Source of the DNA: Marvania coccoides
Taxonomy: Eukaryota > Chlorophyta > Trebouxiophyceae > Chlorellales > Chlorellaceae
Length of the DNA stretch: 64,000 nucleotides
NCBI GenBank assembly: GCA_963854735.1
Contig: OY978100.1
Coordinates: forward strand, 744,001-808,000
Reading direction: 5' to 3'
In this document: positions 1 through 9,885 of the stretch, in pieces
Layout of the letters: every line of letters starts with the position of its first letter
Position numbering within the stretch: the first letter of the stretch is position 1
The notes under the pieces: generated by a model
The model's database searches: none
What the model saw: the letters and a program-made list of their open reading frames with translations, nothing else
What the model was told of the DNA's origin: nothing
Translations under genes and position numbers: made by a program

Positions 1-358
1 TTATTATTTCCGTCGCCAGGCCTGTTGTTGCCGCCATCGCCGCAGCCACTTCTTGGATTGCCGGCGCGCTGGAGGAGCTCGACTCCCCTTCCGACAGCCG
101 CGTCGGGGAGGGCGGTGGACTGATGGGGACGCGGGTGCGCAGCCACCTCCTCCGCCGCACGAAATCTGCCATTCGCCTGTTCATAATAATAATAAAATGG
201 TTCTTAGCGCCCAAAAGAATCGACAAAATAGAAAGTTGGGGGTGGGGGGGGGGGGGGGAAGAGACCAATGAAAATACAAGATCTGGTACTATCAAATGTC
301 ACACTGTTGTATTAATTAATTATTGTCGCACTACTTCCATTTATTAAAATTACTGCAC
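1..358. other. Left-edge region, possible 3' exon of a truncated + gene
   Basis: The first 20 bases look like an intron end (a pyrimidine-rich stretch then CAG). They are followed by about 180 bp of GC-rich, codon-like sequence in which frame 3 stays open to a stop at 345-347. The sequence then becomes AT-rich, with ATAATAATAAAA near 185-198 and a run of G at about 245-258. This could be the last exon and 3' UTR of a + strand gene beginning outside the window. The frame cannot be fixed (a second frame stops at 121-123), so no protein is called. Confidence 0.25.
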
Positions 359-2384
359 TCACTTTTTGCCAGAACCAGGTGGGAAGGGAAACCGAAACCA
401 CGGGAAGTCCAGGGCGTACGACCAGCCCTGCCCGTCGGTGCAGTCCGCCTTGGCCCCCGACAGGTCCAGCTTCCACCCATCTTCCTCCACCCACCGCCAC
501 CCCGGCGGCAGCGGGGGCGCCACCTCCGCCAGCGACTGGCTGCAGGCCACGTCGTCGCCGTAAGAGTCGATCAGCGACCAGTGCGAGACTTTGTCTGTGG
601 GGAGGAAGTGGCCAGGCCAGGTGTGGCCCCACCCGCGGAATGGCTGCAGTCGCTCATTCTCAAACACTGACACCACCACGGCGTGCTGCCGCAGCTCCGG
701 CGCCAGGTCAGGGCTGCTGTAAGACTTTTTTGACAGCGGCTCCTCCTGCTGCTGCTGTTGGTGGTCATTTGCAGCCGGGGCAGCAACACCCGCCGGCGCT
801 GCCGCAGCTTCCCCTGCAGCAGGCGGAATGCTGCCGTTGCCACCATCAGCGATAGCATGCTGCGCGTGCTCCTCTTGTTCCGCATGCCCCTCATCGCCGT
901 GCTGCCCGTGCTTTCCGTGATGTTTCTTTCTATTATGAAGGATAGGCTTCACCAGCGGCCCGCTATCGCACAGCCGGTCCACCCCCTTGCGAATTGACTC
1001 CAGCGCTGCCTCCGACCGCTCATCTAGAGTCTTCCGCGTGTGCAAGCGAGCGCCGCCTCCCCGCCTCCCCATGTAATTTTTTTCCGCTGCAGACGCAATC
1101 GCCTGCTTGTAACCGTCGTACTTCACCCCAGACAGCGCCTCGCTTTCTTCCTCCACGAGAGGGGCACCTCCTCCCGCCCCAGCACCACCAACGGCAGAGT
1201 CAGGAGATTCTCTGCCGCTGCCCCCCGGACCGCTGCTGGGCGGCCACGGCAGCGCCGCTGCGGTGCGATTGACGGCCCACCGCACCGCCAGCACGATGGC
1301 CATCGTGGACAGCACCTCCAGCACGCCGGAAGGCACGTAGATGAGCTTGAAGGCGTAGTGCGCCAGCCACGTCAAAATGTCGCTGGGCTCCCTGCCGGCG
1401 GACTGCCCGAACCGCAAAACCGCGAGTCCAAGGCGCAGCGCCTCCACCGCGATCACGGCCGCCAGCACCGCCAGCACTGAGTCAACCGTGGCGCCGTGCA
1501 GCAGCGGCTGGTGAGCGACAGCAGCGTGGAGGAAAGCCGCCCATGGCTCCAGAATCCGCACCGCTACACTGCCAAACGCGCTGTCCAGCGTGCGCCGCAC
1601 CGTGGACGCCGCTTCCGCTGCAGCGGCAGACGCAGGGCGCAGCACCACCAGCGGCTTTTCCGCCGCAGCCGGCACCGCTGCCTCGGCCGCCGCCTCCGGT
1701 GAGGTGACGGTGGCCACGGTTTTCAGCACTTCCACCATTGTGGCGGTGGCGGCCCGCATTCCGTCCACCGCCCCCTTCCGGATCATGCCTTTAATCATGC
1801 CGTTGACGCTCGTGACGAATACCACAGCAGCGAGGTTGGACACGCGAGTGCGGCCGGGACCCAGAGCCTCGAACGTGCGCCGCGACACCGGGCGGAACTT
1901 GTCCCCGTATTTTGCGGCAGTACACACTGTGGAATCCAGTACAATGCGAACGCCGGGTTCAACTACCGTGACTTTCGACACTTCCTGGGTCTGGCACATT
2001 TTGCCCATGGAGGGCACCAGGAAGGAGGTCTTGGCGGCGGTGCCTGGCTTGAGGGAGGCCACGTCGACTGTGCTGGCGGTGGAGGGGGCAGCGGAAAAAG
2101 CTTCCTCCACGCTGGCCTGCCACCCGCTGGAGGAGAAGTTCTGGACCTTGCTGACGTCGTTGACGCGTTGCTGCGAGGTATTTATTGTGGAAGAAATTTA
2201 TAAGCGCGAACACGGAGTGAGGTCGATTGATCGAGGGATCCCCGAAACTCACCCGAAACTCGTTGAGGCCGCCGTGGATGAGCTGGAAAACCTCTTCAAC
2301 GGGTTTGTCCACGTCGATGCACATGATGACCGTTCCCTCCTCATCTGCGGGCCAGGAAGGCCATTCCTTTTCTGAAAAAGGCAT
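359..2384 (-). CDS. VASt-domain membrane protein with C-terminal dysferlin-type (DysF) domain
   Basis: Two exons (2384-2253 and 2170-359, phase 0, GTGAGT donor) give about 647 residues. The N-terminal third matches the VASt/ASTER sterol-binding fold: VDKPVEEVFQLIHGG opens it, and the stretch GPGRTRVSNLAAVVFVTSVN lies near its end. Hydrophobic segments in the middle (around AVLAVLAAVIAVEALRLG and SGVLEVLSTMAIVLAVRW) look like membrane anchors. A Gly/Pro/Gln-rich linker follows. The last 90 residues have the tryptophan pattern of a DysF domain, ending GWSYALDFPWFRFPF. VASt proteins move or sense sterols and phospholipids at ER contact sites, and DysF domains occur in peroxin-type ER proteins. 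An ER contact-site role is inferred. No GRAM domain is visible. The frame stays open upstream of this ATG to about 2559, where a pyrimidine tract and AG occur, so another 5' exon is possible. Confidence 0.8.
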
Positions 2385-2865
2385 TAAATATTTTCTGTCG
2401 CGGCTAAAACCTGGAATGGGTGTGATCTTCCCGGCGGTCACGACTCGGTTCGCGACTTTGTGTTCATCATTAATTGATTTGAAAACCTGGCCTTTGGCTC
2501 GAAAGAAGTCCTTTCCCCTCGCGCGTTCGTCGGGATGGCGAACTGCCTCGAGAGCAAAGGAAAAAAATTAATTCTCTAATATGTAGAACCAGTCATCAGA
2601 TTGGATGATGGATGCTGAAAAATTGACTAATAATTGAACAATTCGAAATTCAAAAATTCCAGAGCCACATTGCGCGTCTTTCGATATTTGCCTACGTCAA
2701 GCGTTCTGAAACACTATACAATATCATGTTTGCGGTGTAAAACTGAAAAACCAGCGGCGGCCGACCAAATTTCATATAATAATCCTCAGTACCGCTCCTT
2801 CCGCCACCTGCCTCCAAGATCTCTAGGGCCTCTGCTGCCCCTCTGCCGCCTGCCCCAGCCTTGCA
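2385..2865. promoter_or_regulatory. Divergent intergenic region (putative bidirectional promoter)
   Basis: AT-rich spacer between the head-to-head VASt gene and the SLC35F-like transporter. The part nearest the VASt gene (to about 2559) is open in the VASt frame and may be an exon. The rest holds short A/T runs and no recognisable motif. Confidence 0.4.
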
Positions 2866-4230
2866 ATGGCCTCCAAACTCGCGCAAGCAGCCCTCCTGGG
2901 GCAATTCCTAGCTCTACTCATTGCCGCCACTGCCGCAACCTCCACCGCCCTCGCACAAATCGGCATCTCCCTGCCAGCGGTGCAGTCCATGCTGTCCTAC
3001 CTGCTGCTGCTCGCCGTCTACTCCGGCGTTCGGCTGAGTCGCGGCGGTAAGCTGCGCTCGTTCTCCCGCCCCTGGTGGCAATTTCTGGCGCTGGCAGCCC
3101 TTGATTTCGAGGCCAATTTCGTCGTGGTCACCGCATTTCGCTTCACGAGCGTCACTTCTGTGAGTTATGCAAAAGTATCATTTATTATTCTAAAGAATGT
3201 GTACGAAAAGCTCGCTTGAAAATTAATTATTGGTTTGTAACGCTAATGTCGAACCCCCCCACCACTTTGTTTAAAGGTTACTTTGTTGGATTCATGGTCG
3301 GTTCCGGTGGTGCTGGCCCTCACACGCGGCATGGGCATGGCGGTGTACCGCAGGGGGCACTACGGCGGCGCTGCGCTGTGCGTGCTTGGCCTAGCGCTGC
3401 TGGTCGTCTCCGACAGAAGCGACGCTGCCAGCGGCGCCTCCAGCAGCGGCACAGCCGCGCTGTGGGGCGACGCACTCGTGATTTTAGCCGCCACGCTGTA
3501 CGGCTGCGCAAACGTGGTGCAGGAGCGGCTTTTAGCGGAGGCAGAAACGACGGAGCTGCTGTTTGCGCTGGGGCTGTTCGGCACGCTGCTCTCCGCGGCC
3601 CAAGCCCTTGTTTTTGAGCTTCCAAAGGCGCTGGCGGCGCCCTGGAGGCTGATGGCAGTGTGGCCATGGCTAGGCTACACTTGTTCAATGTTTTCTTTTT
3701 ATTCTTTGGTGCCTTTTGAGCTGGAGCTCGGCGGAGCAGCGGTGCTCAACCTCTCGCTTCTTTCTTCCGATTTGTGGGCGGCGCTGGCGCGGCTGGTGTT
3801 TTTTGGAGGGTTTTCTACCTGGGGCGCATTTTCTTTCCTCCTCGCGTTCGGTTTCGTGGCAGTTGGTATTGCGGTGTTTTCGCACAGCGGGGAGGTCAAA
3901 TCGTCCCTGTTACAAGCAGCTGTGGGACAGGAAGAAGGAGGTGGTGGTGGTGGTGCATTTACGAGAGACGAAGAAACTGTTGGGCTGCTGCATGAAGGCG
4001 GGGAGGGGAGCAGCGTGGCCGCTGCTGGAGAAGGATTTGCAAAGCTGGTGCCATTCAGTTCAGAAAGAGGCATTCCCCCTCTGTGGAAGCAGCCGCCACC
4101 ACAGTCTGGGCAGACCGAGCTGGTGGAAACTCCGCATTCATCTTTTGATTCGCCGACCGTGCTAATAGAAGAGCTGACGGGCTTTTCAAGAGATCGGCAA
4201 CGAAGTAGGACACAATTTGAGGATAAGTGA
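2866..4230 (+). CDS. SLC35F1/F2/F6-type solute carrier (drug/metabolite transporter superfamily)
   Basis: Exons 2866-3159 and 3277-4230 (GTGAGT donor, AAAG acceptor, phase 0) give 415 residues. About ten hydrophobic segments cover the first 330 residues. The junction creates FTSVTSVTLLDSWSVPVVLA, matching the SLC35F signature in which T-S-V-x-L-L-D is followed by I/V-P-V-V. Later helices read LWGDALVILAATLYGCANV and FLLAFGFVAVGIAVFSHSG. The last ~90 residues form a hydrophilic Gly/Glu-rich tail, probably cytosolic. Members are Golgi, plasma-membrane or plastid carriers of poorly known substrate, so none is assigned. Convergent with the amino-acid transporter, about 180 bp between stops. Confidence 0.88.
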
Positions 4231-4410
4231 TGAAAATTTGTAGTGAAAAGAGTTTAAAATGTACGGGGCGCTTCATGAAGGGTCGCAAAAAAACAGCAAC
4301 AAAGGGAGTTCCAAGGCAGATTGGGACGCTTAAGCTAAACATAAAAGCCATGTTATAACGTTTGACGGTTATTGTACAGCTGGCTTGCAAAAAAAGGGGC
4401 GGGTATATTT

Positions 4411-6591
4411 TCAAACGTCCAGCGGGCCACGATAAAATGAAACACGAATGAGGCCAAAGACGCCGATGGCGAGGCCAAAGAAGATGAGCACGCTGCCTCC
4501 CCAGGCTCGGATGGTGGCGGCGCTGTAAGGCTCGGTCAGTGTCTCGGGCATGCGGATGGCCAGCAGGCCTGGGAAGATTAGAGCGATTAAAACCCCAGCA
4601 GTGGAACCAATCACCACCAAAATCTCCCAGATGCTCTCCAGCGAAGCAGCGGTCACGTACACAGCGGCCAGCAGCCCTGCACAGGCAGGAATTCCAGCAA
4701 TGTCGAGGTTATTATTGGCGTTATTTGGACTGTTGGAGGTATTTGTATTGTTAGTTTTTACATTCCCTACCGTAGGTGACCAGCCACAGACCAGGGCCGT
4801 AGAGCTCCTGCCGGAAGAGCAGCTTCCAGAGGGAGTCGCGCAGCGCGGCCATTTGCAGCGGGAAAGTGCCTTCAACCGAGTTGGGAAATGGCCAAAACTT
4901 GAATTTCGTGTATTAGACATGCAATTGTAAGACAACTAATATTAAATGAAGAGTAATTATGTTTTGTGGAAATTTTAAGCTCACCGAGCAGCGAGATGAG
5001 GAAGCCGACGCGGACGGCAATGAAGGCGCCCTGAGCGACATGGGTGGAGATCAGGGGGGTGAGAGCGTCCACGGTGAACTCGCGCAGCACGTCGGCATCG
5101 ACATCGGAGCCAAACAGGCCGAAAGAAAAAACGGCGATGGCAGCGTAGGCAATTGCGCAGAGGGTGACGGCCCAAGCGGCGATTCTGCAACAAATAAAAT
5201 GTGTTTAAATATGAAAGTTATAAATAAAACTGGGATACATTTTTAAAACCCTTCATGAGGCTCATGCACTGCATTTAGATACATCCCAGCTGGCGGGAAA
5301 AATAATTAAACGCTGAATTACCTGTCCAGCTGGGATCCCCGCACGTACTGCAGGTCGCGCAGCACGTGCTGCAGACTCTGGTGCCCCGTGAAGGCCACCA
5401 GCACGATAGGCAGCACGGCGATCGTCTGGGTGGCACTCTCAAAGCCGTGGCCGACAAACCGCCCCTTGGGCCACCAGTGCATGGGCTCCACGCGCCCGTT
5501 GGTGAGCGCGGTGATGAAGAGGATGCAGGTGTGGGCTGCCCATGCCACGATGGCTGCGACTCCTACCAGGGAGGCGCTTGTGACTGCGCGCGCCGTGGTG
5601 ACTGAAACCATTGGAGCGATGAGGACCACGGCGCAGACGGCCAGCACGGTGGCACGGTCGCCGCACTGTTTGCTGTAAAAGCGAAGGAAGGAGGAGAGGG
5701 GATTTAAACGCCACGCTGAAAACTCACAGGAAGTTTTGGAAAATGAAAAAAAACGCAAAAATGCAGTGATTTTACCTGAGCAGGCCTTGTCCCGGTGCAT
5801 CCCCCACCAGAATGTCCCCCACCACGATCAGCGCAATCACCAGCAGCCCGAAGGAGTTGACAATGAGCGCCATGTCCAGCAGCGTCTGGCCAATAAGCCC
5901 TGAGCGAGAGAGGGAAAACAGGGCATGAATAATCAATCAAGCTACTCATACACCAAATATCATGTGACGAATTTGAAGGGCTTGCCTGTGTGCTCTTTGA
6001 CCACATCGCTATAGCGCAGGCGGCCGGTGCGGGCAGAAGCCTCGGCGCAGTAGTGCAAGGAGAGGAAGGTGAGGCCAGAAACGACGGCGAGGGCGATGAG
6101 AGTGGTAGCAATGCCAATGTGGGAGCAAACCTGGAAAGGGAAGGTGAACAGAGAAGGAGAGAAGATTTAACCACCGATTTTAACCAAATGTTTTGAAGGG
6201 GAGAGAGTATATCATAAGGCCGTATAAAATTGTTGATGCGGTTTTTTATAAAGTGGATTCGATATTGACCTTGGGCAGAGCCAGCATGCCCACGCCCAGC
6301 ATGGACTTTGCGAGGTTGATGCCCGCCGCTCGCAGCGACCTGGTCTGCTGCTCCTGCATCGTCAACGGGGCCGCAGTCTCCCTGGAAACATGCATAAAAT
6401 GTATGTAAATAAATTAAGATGCGGAGATCAGTCACAGGGGCGGTCTAGCTCTATGGATTTCGTGAAACTTGCCCAGAGCGGGGCGGAGCAGGGCTAGCAG
6501 GAGGTGTGGTGAGCAGCGGCTCGCCCAGGTGCTCCTCCGGGCCTTTTTCGCGGATCCGAGGGCTCAGACCCTCGATTGTAGTGGGCTCCAT
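4411..6591 (-). CDS. Amino acid/auxin permease (AAAP/AVT-type, SLC38-like) transporter
   Basis: Eight exons: 6591-6473, 6381-6270, 6130-5986, 5899-5776, 5672-5322, 5184-4985, 4869-4771, 4676-4411. All phases agree and yield 471 residues. After a hydrophilic N-terminus with a Pro-rich segment, the first helix has the family hallmark INLAKSMLGVGMLALPKV. About ten more membrane segments follow, including LLDMALIVNSFGLLVIALIV, the loop VAFTGHQSLQHVLRDL and a final LIFFGLAIGVFGLIRVSF. The family symports amino acids at vacuolar or plasma membranes; the substrate cannot be told. Two introns must use GC-AG splice sites: GCAAGT at 6472-6467 and GCAAGC at 5985-5980. No nearby GT keeps the frame. The start chosen is the first ATG after a CAG; an untranslated 5' exon may lie upstream. 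Confidence 0.9.
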
Positions 6592-6958
6592 GCCTGTAAA
6601 GAGCGCTGGATTCCTTCTTCCGAGCAAACCTGAATAGAGTTGAATTTTAAAGGCCTCCAAGATGGGCTACGGCAGTAGAAGTTGAAAACAGCCTAGGACT
6701 CGATTAATTTATTTTCAAATCTTATTTTAAAGCGAAAAATGAGGGTCTCTTCGGAATGGAAACTATCCAGAACCTGCCCCATGATGTATTTTCTTTCTTC
6801 GACACATTGCGCGATCTTAACTAATGCTCCAACAACATAAAACAATCAATGCCACAAAAATGATCAAGTGCAACCTAAAAACTAGCTCTCTAATCAAATC
6901 TAAAATTTTCAATGAGGACAGCATATCACTGCCCGCCTTTCTGTTTTCAATCTTTCCT
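6592..6958. other. Intergenic spacer between two tandem minus-strand genes
   Basis: AT-rich, with no supportable ORF. It should hold the promoter and any 5' UTR intron of the amino-acid transporter and the 3' UTR of the SAC9-like gene. An open stretch with an acceptor-like CAG immediately precedes the transporter ATG. Confidence 0.35.
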
Positions 6959-9542
6959 TCACTTGGGCGATGCCCTCACAGCCCCCAGCGGATCCAGCGC
7001 TCCAAATCCCTCGTCTTCCTCCTCCTCCTCCTCGTCTCCGCTAAAAGCCACCGCTGCTGTCCGTTGGTGCTGTTGCCGCCCGCTGCTGCTGTCGTCCCCT
7101 TGCGGCAGCGGCGCCAGGGGCTCCAGATTTCCGATGTCTTCCTGCAGCCCGAGTCTCCCGTCGTGATGCACTAGCCGCAGGGCCCCCAGCTCGGGCCCCA
7201 TGTGCGCCATTTCTTCGCCGCCCGCCGCCGGCGTGTCGTCTTCGTCCAGCCCCGACAAATCCGCCAGCGGCGTCGCCCCGGTGGTGATCTGCAGCCCCGG
7301 ACAGTGCCGCGCCACATTCAGCCCCAGAAACAGCTCCATTGACTGCTGGCGCGCCACGTCGGAGACCGTGTTGTTCCACCGCCGCTGCACCGCCACCCGC
7401 AGGTTCTGCAGGCGGCCCACGCTGGCGCTGGCGCCGTAGGGGCGCGCGTCCACCGCCAGAACCTGGCCCAGCACGTGGCTGTGCATGGCAGGGGAGCCGG
7501 TGTAGAGGGCGCTATGGACATCGCCGTGCTTTCTGAACATCGCTACGTAGTCGGCGAGGGTGTCGGAGTGCAGGCAAGACCGCACATCCTCCAGGTCGTA
7601 CGAAAAGAACCCCCAGGGGGCCCCCACCGACAGTGGTTTCCGCCACTGCGTGATTTTGTTGATGTGGTCTACGTACAATACCCTGCCATCGTGCTCTCGT
7701 CGCTCCCACCCCTCGGGCAGCCCCCCCATGTCGTGGACGGTGAGGTCTATGGGGATCCCCAGCAGCCTCAGCCCTTCTTGCAGCGCCGGCAACATCGCAA
7801 AGCAGGTGGCGGCGTTGGTGCGATCCAGAGAATCCGCGCAGTTGAACCGCAGCAGCCCACGCTGCCGCTGTCGCCACCGCATGCGCCACCGCCCGCCCGC
7901 GCCCCACGGCGTGCAGTTGGCGTCCCCGCCTGCCGCCGGCAGCGCCCCGCCTGCCCCTGGTTCCATCACCCCTACAGCCATCCCTGCGCGCTTCACAGGC
8001 TCCTTGATGAAGTGCCAGAACGCCTCGATGCCGCGCTCCTCGCTCAGGCTCCCCATCGTGCCGTGCCAGTCGAAGTTCAGCAGCAGCGGCTTCACGGGCT
8101 GGCCCCGCTGCTGCTGCTGCTGCTGAGGGCTTCTTCCTTTGCTGCTCACGCTGCTGGGACTTGTGGTGGGCGAGGCTGGCGTCGCTGCCAGCCGCTCCCG
8201 CACCAGCCGCATGCCTTCTTGAAAGTGCGAAGACAGCATAAGCTCCGCCGCTTTCTTCGGGTTGCAGTGCAGCAGATTCACGCAAGTAACAGTCCCCGCA
8301 GCGTCCCCAACCCCCCCTGCTGCCGCCACTGAAGCTGCGGCCGCGCCTTGCCCACTGCAACCAGCTCCACCGCTGTCGCCGGCTTCCCTCGCGCTCAACT
8401 GCTGCAGGCTGCGGAAGTAGGTCAGCATGCCCAAGTAAGTCCCGCTGTCCCGCACGTACACCTCCGCCTGCAGGCCCTTGTTCAGCGGCTGCAGCTCCAC
8501 GCCCCACCAGATGGGCACAGTCCCTCTCCGCCAAGCCACCCTAGCCCATTGCACAGGGCCCCTATTCGCCTCTCCTCCCGCCCGCAATCCGCTCCCACTG
8601 CCCCCTCCCACGCCCCCCACCCCAGGCGTCCACGTCACGACCTCTGCCTCAATCTCATTGCCAGGACCCGCTAAGTTGTTGAGTCCTCGGGCGATGTAGC
8701 GCGTGCCAGGGTGCCGCCGGCTGCGGCGGGACAGCAGCGCCAGCGCGAAGCGCTGACCTTTCGGGTGCACCTCGTCTACCGCCTCCACGGCGCCCTGCAG
8801 CAGCGCAGGGCAGTGCCCCGGCAGACCCAACGCCGCCAGCGGCTGCGCCAGCCACGCGTTCCACACGAACTCCTTCTCGGGCGAGGAGGCGGGGTACGCG
8901 CTGGGGAAGGGCCGCGTGAGGTCTGCGGTTTCGCAAAAGTAGTGAACCCCCGCCACGGTGTGCTGCTGCATTGAGCGCCAGAACTCTTGCTCGGCGGTGG
9001 CAGAGGCGGCCGCAGGGTCGCCGTCCAGCGGAAGGAGCTCCCACCGCGCGTCCGCCACGAGGTTGACTGCGTGTCCGCCCGGGAGCACGGCCTTTGTGAC
9101 GACTTTTGTGGCGAGAAGAACGCCGGCGAGAGTGTCGGTGGCGATAAAGCCCAGCAGCGCTGAGCCGCGCGCCACCTCCATGAACTCCCTGTTGTGGAGG
9201 CTGGCTAGCGCTGAAGCCTGGATTAAAAAATGGGAGATGGAAAAAGGGGGGTGTTGAACAGAGAGGGGCGGCGACGGCAATGAAAATAAAGGAGCGGAAT
9301 GATGAACAAGAGGTGGAGAAGGGGTGTCCGGCGGGGAGTACCTCGTCTGTGTGTTCTGATGCGAAATGAAGTGCTCCGCTGGAGGAGTTAATCTCCAAGA
9401 CCTCAGTCGTGGATCTGGTAGACATTGTGGTCACAATGCGATGATCGGTGTTGAGGCGACCCTCCTGGCGCTTCATGGTCAAGACGACCACAGAAGTCTG
9501 CCTCCCAACCGGAGGGTCGAACGGTCCAGCTGAAACAGGCAT
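6959..9542 (-). CDS. SAC9-like phosphoinositide phosphatase with internal WW domain
   Basis: Exons 9542-9342 and 9217-6959 (GTACTC donor, phase 0) give 819 residues. The N-terminus (RQTSVVVLTMKRQEG) matches the start of plant SAC9. The catalytic CX5R(T/S) loop of the SAC family is intact at about residue 525 (FNCADSLDRTNAAT). A WW domain follows at about 564-595, with both tryptophans (LPEGWERREHDGRVLYVDH and TQWRKPL). A WW domain behind a SAC catalytic core is specific to SAC9, which in plants controls PI(4,5)P2 at plasma-membrane-ER contacts. Arabidopsis SAC9 is roughly 1,600 residues; this protein ends soon after the phosphatase/WW region in an acidic tail and lacks the long C-terminal half. 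The poly-Gln run after SKGRSPQ comes from CTG triplets on the + strand near 8110. Confidence 0.93.
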
Positions 9543-9885
9543 TGGCCAATTTTTTATCGATCACTTCACCATTTTATGTTTCTAGACAAAGGATGCGAAT
9601 CCGCTCTTTCCTAGGACCAATGACCGAAATATAATTTATGCATATACTATTTTAGAAAATCTGGCCCAGCGTTCGAGGTACAACGGAAATTGAAGTGATG
9701 TAAAGGCCGTTTTCGTGGTTATACGCTTTCGTGTTTTGGTTTTTTTTCATTTTGCCTGAAACAATTTATAAATCAGATCACTTCGGCAGCGCCCCAGATC
9801 AACTTGGATTTCACAACTGATTTATGATTCAAAAAAATAAAATAAAAATACAATTTTGGGGAGTTATGGCGTGAGCCGTGTTAGG
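9543..9885. promoter_or_regulatory. Divergent intergenic region between SAC9-like and SMP-domain genes
   Basis: AT-rich 343-bp spacer between divergent start codons, with runs such as AAAAAAATAAAATAAAAATA near 9832. The two genes both act on membrane lipids and may share a promoter here. No motif is identified. Confidence 0.4.

Noticed and set aside
8110..8130. CTG-repeat tracts as regulatory or mobile elements
   Set aside because: They encode short Gln runs in real exons and are ordinary triplet repeats.
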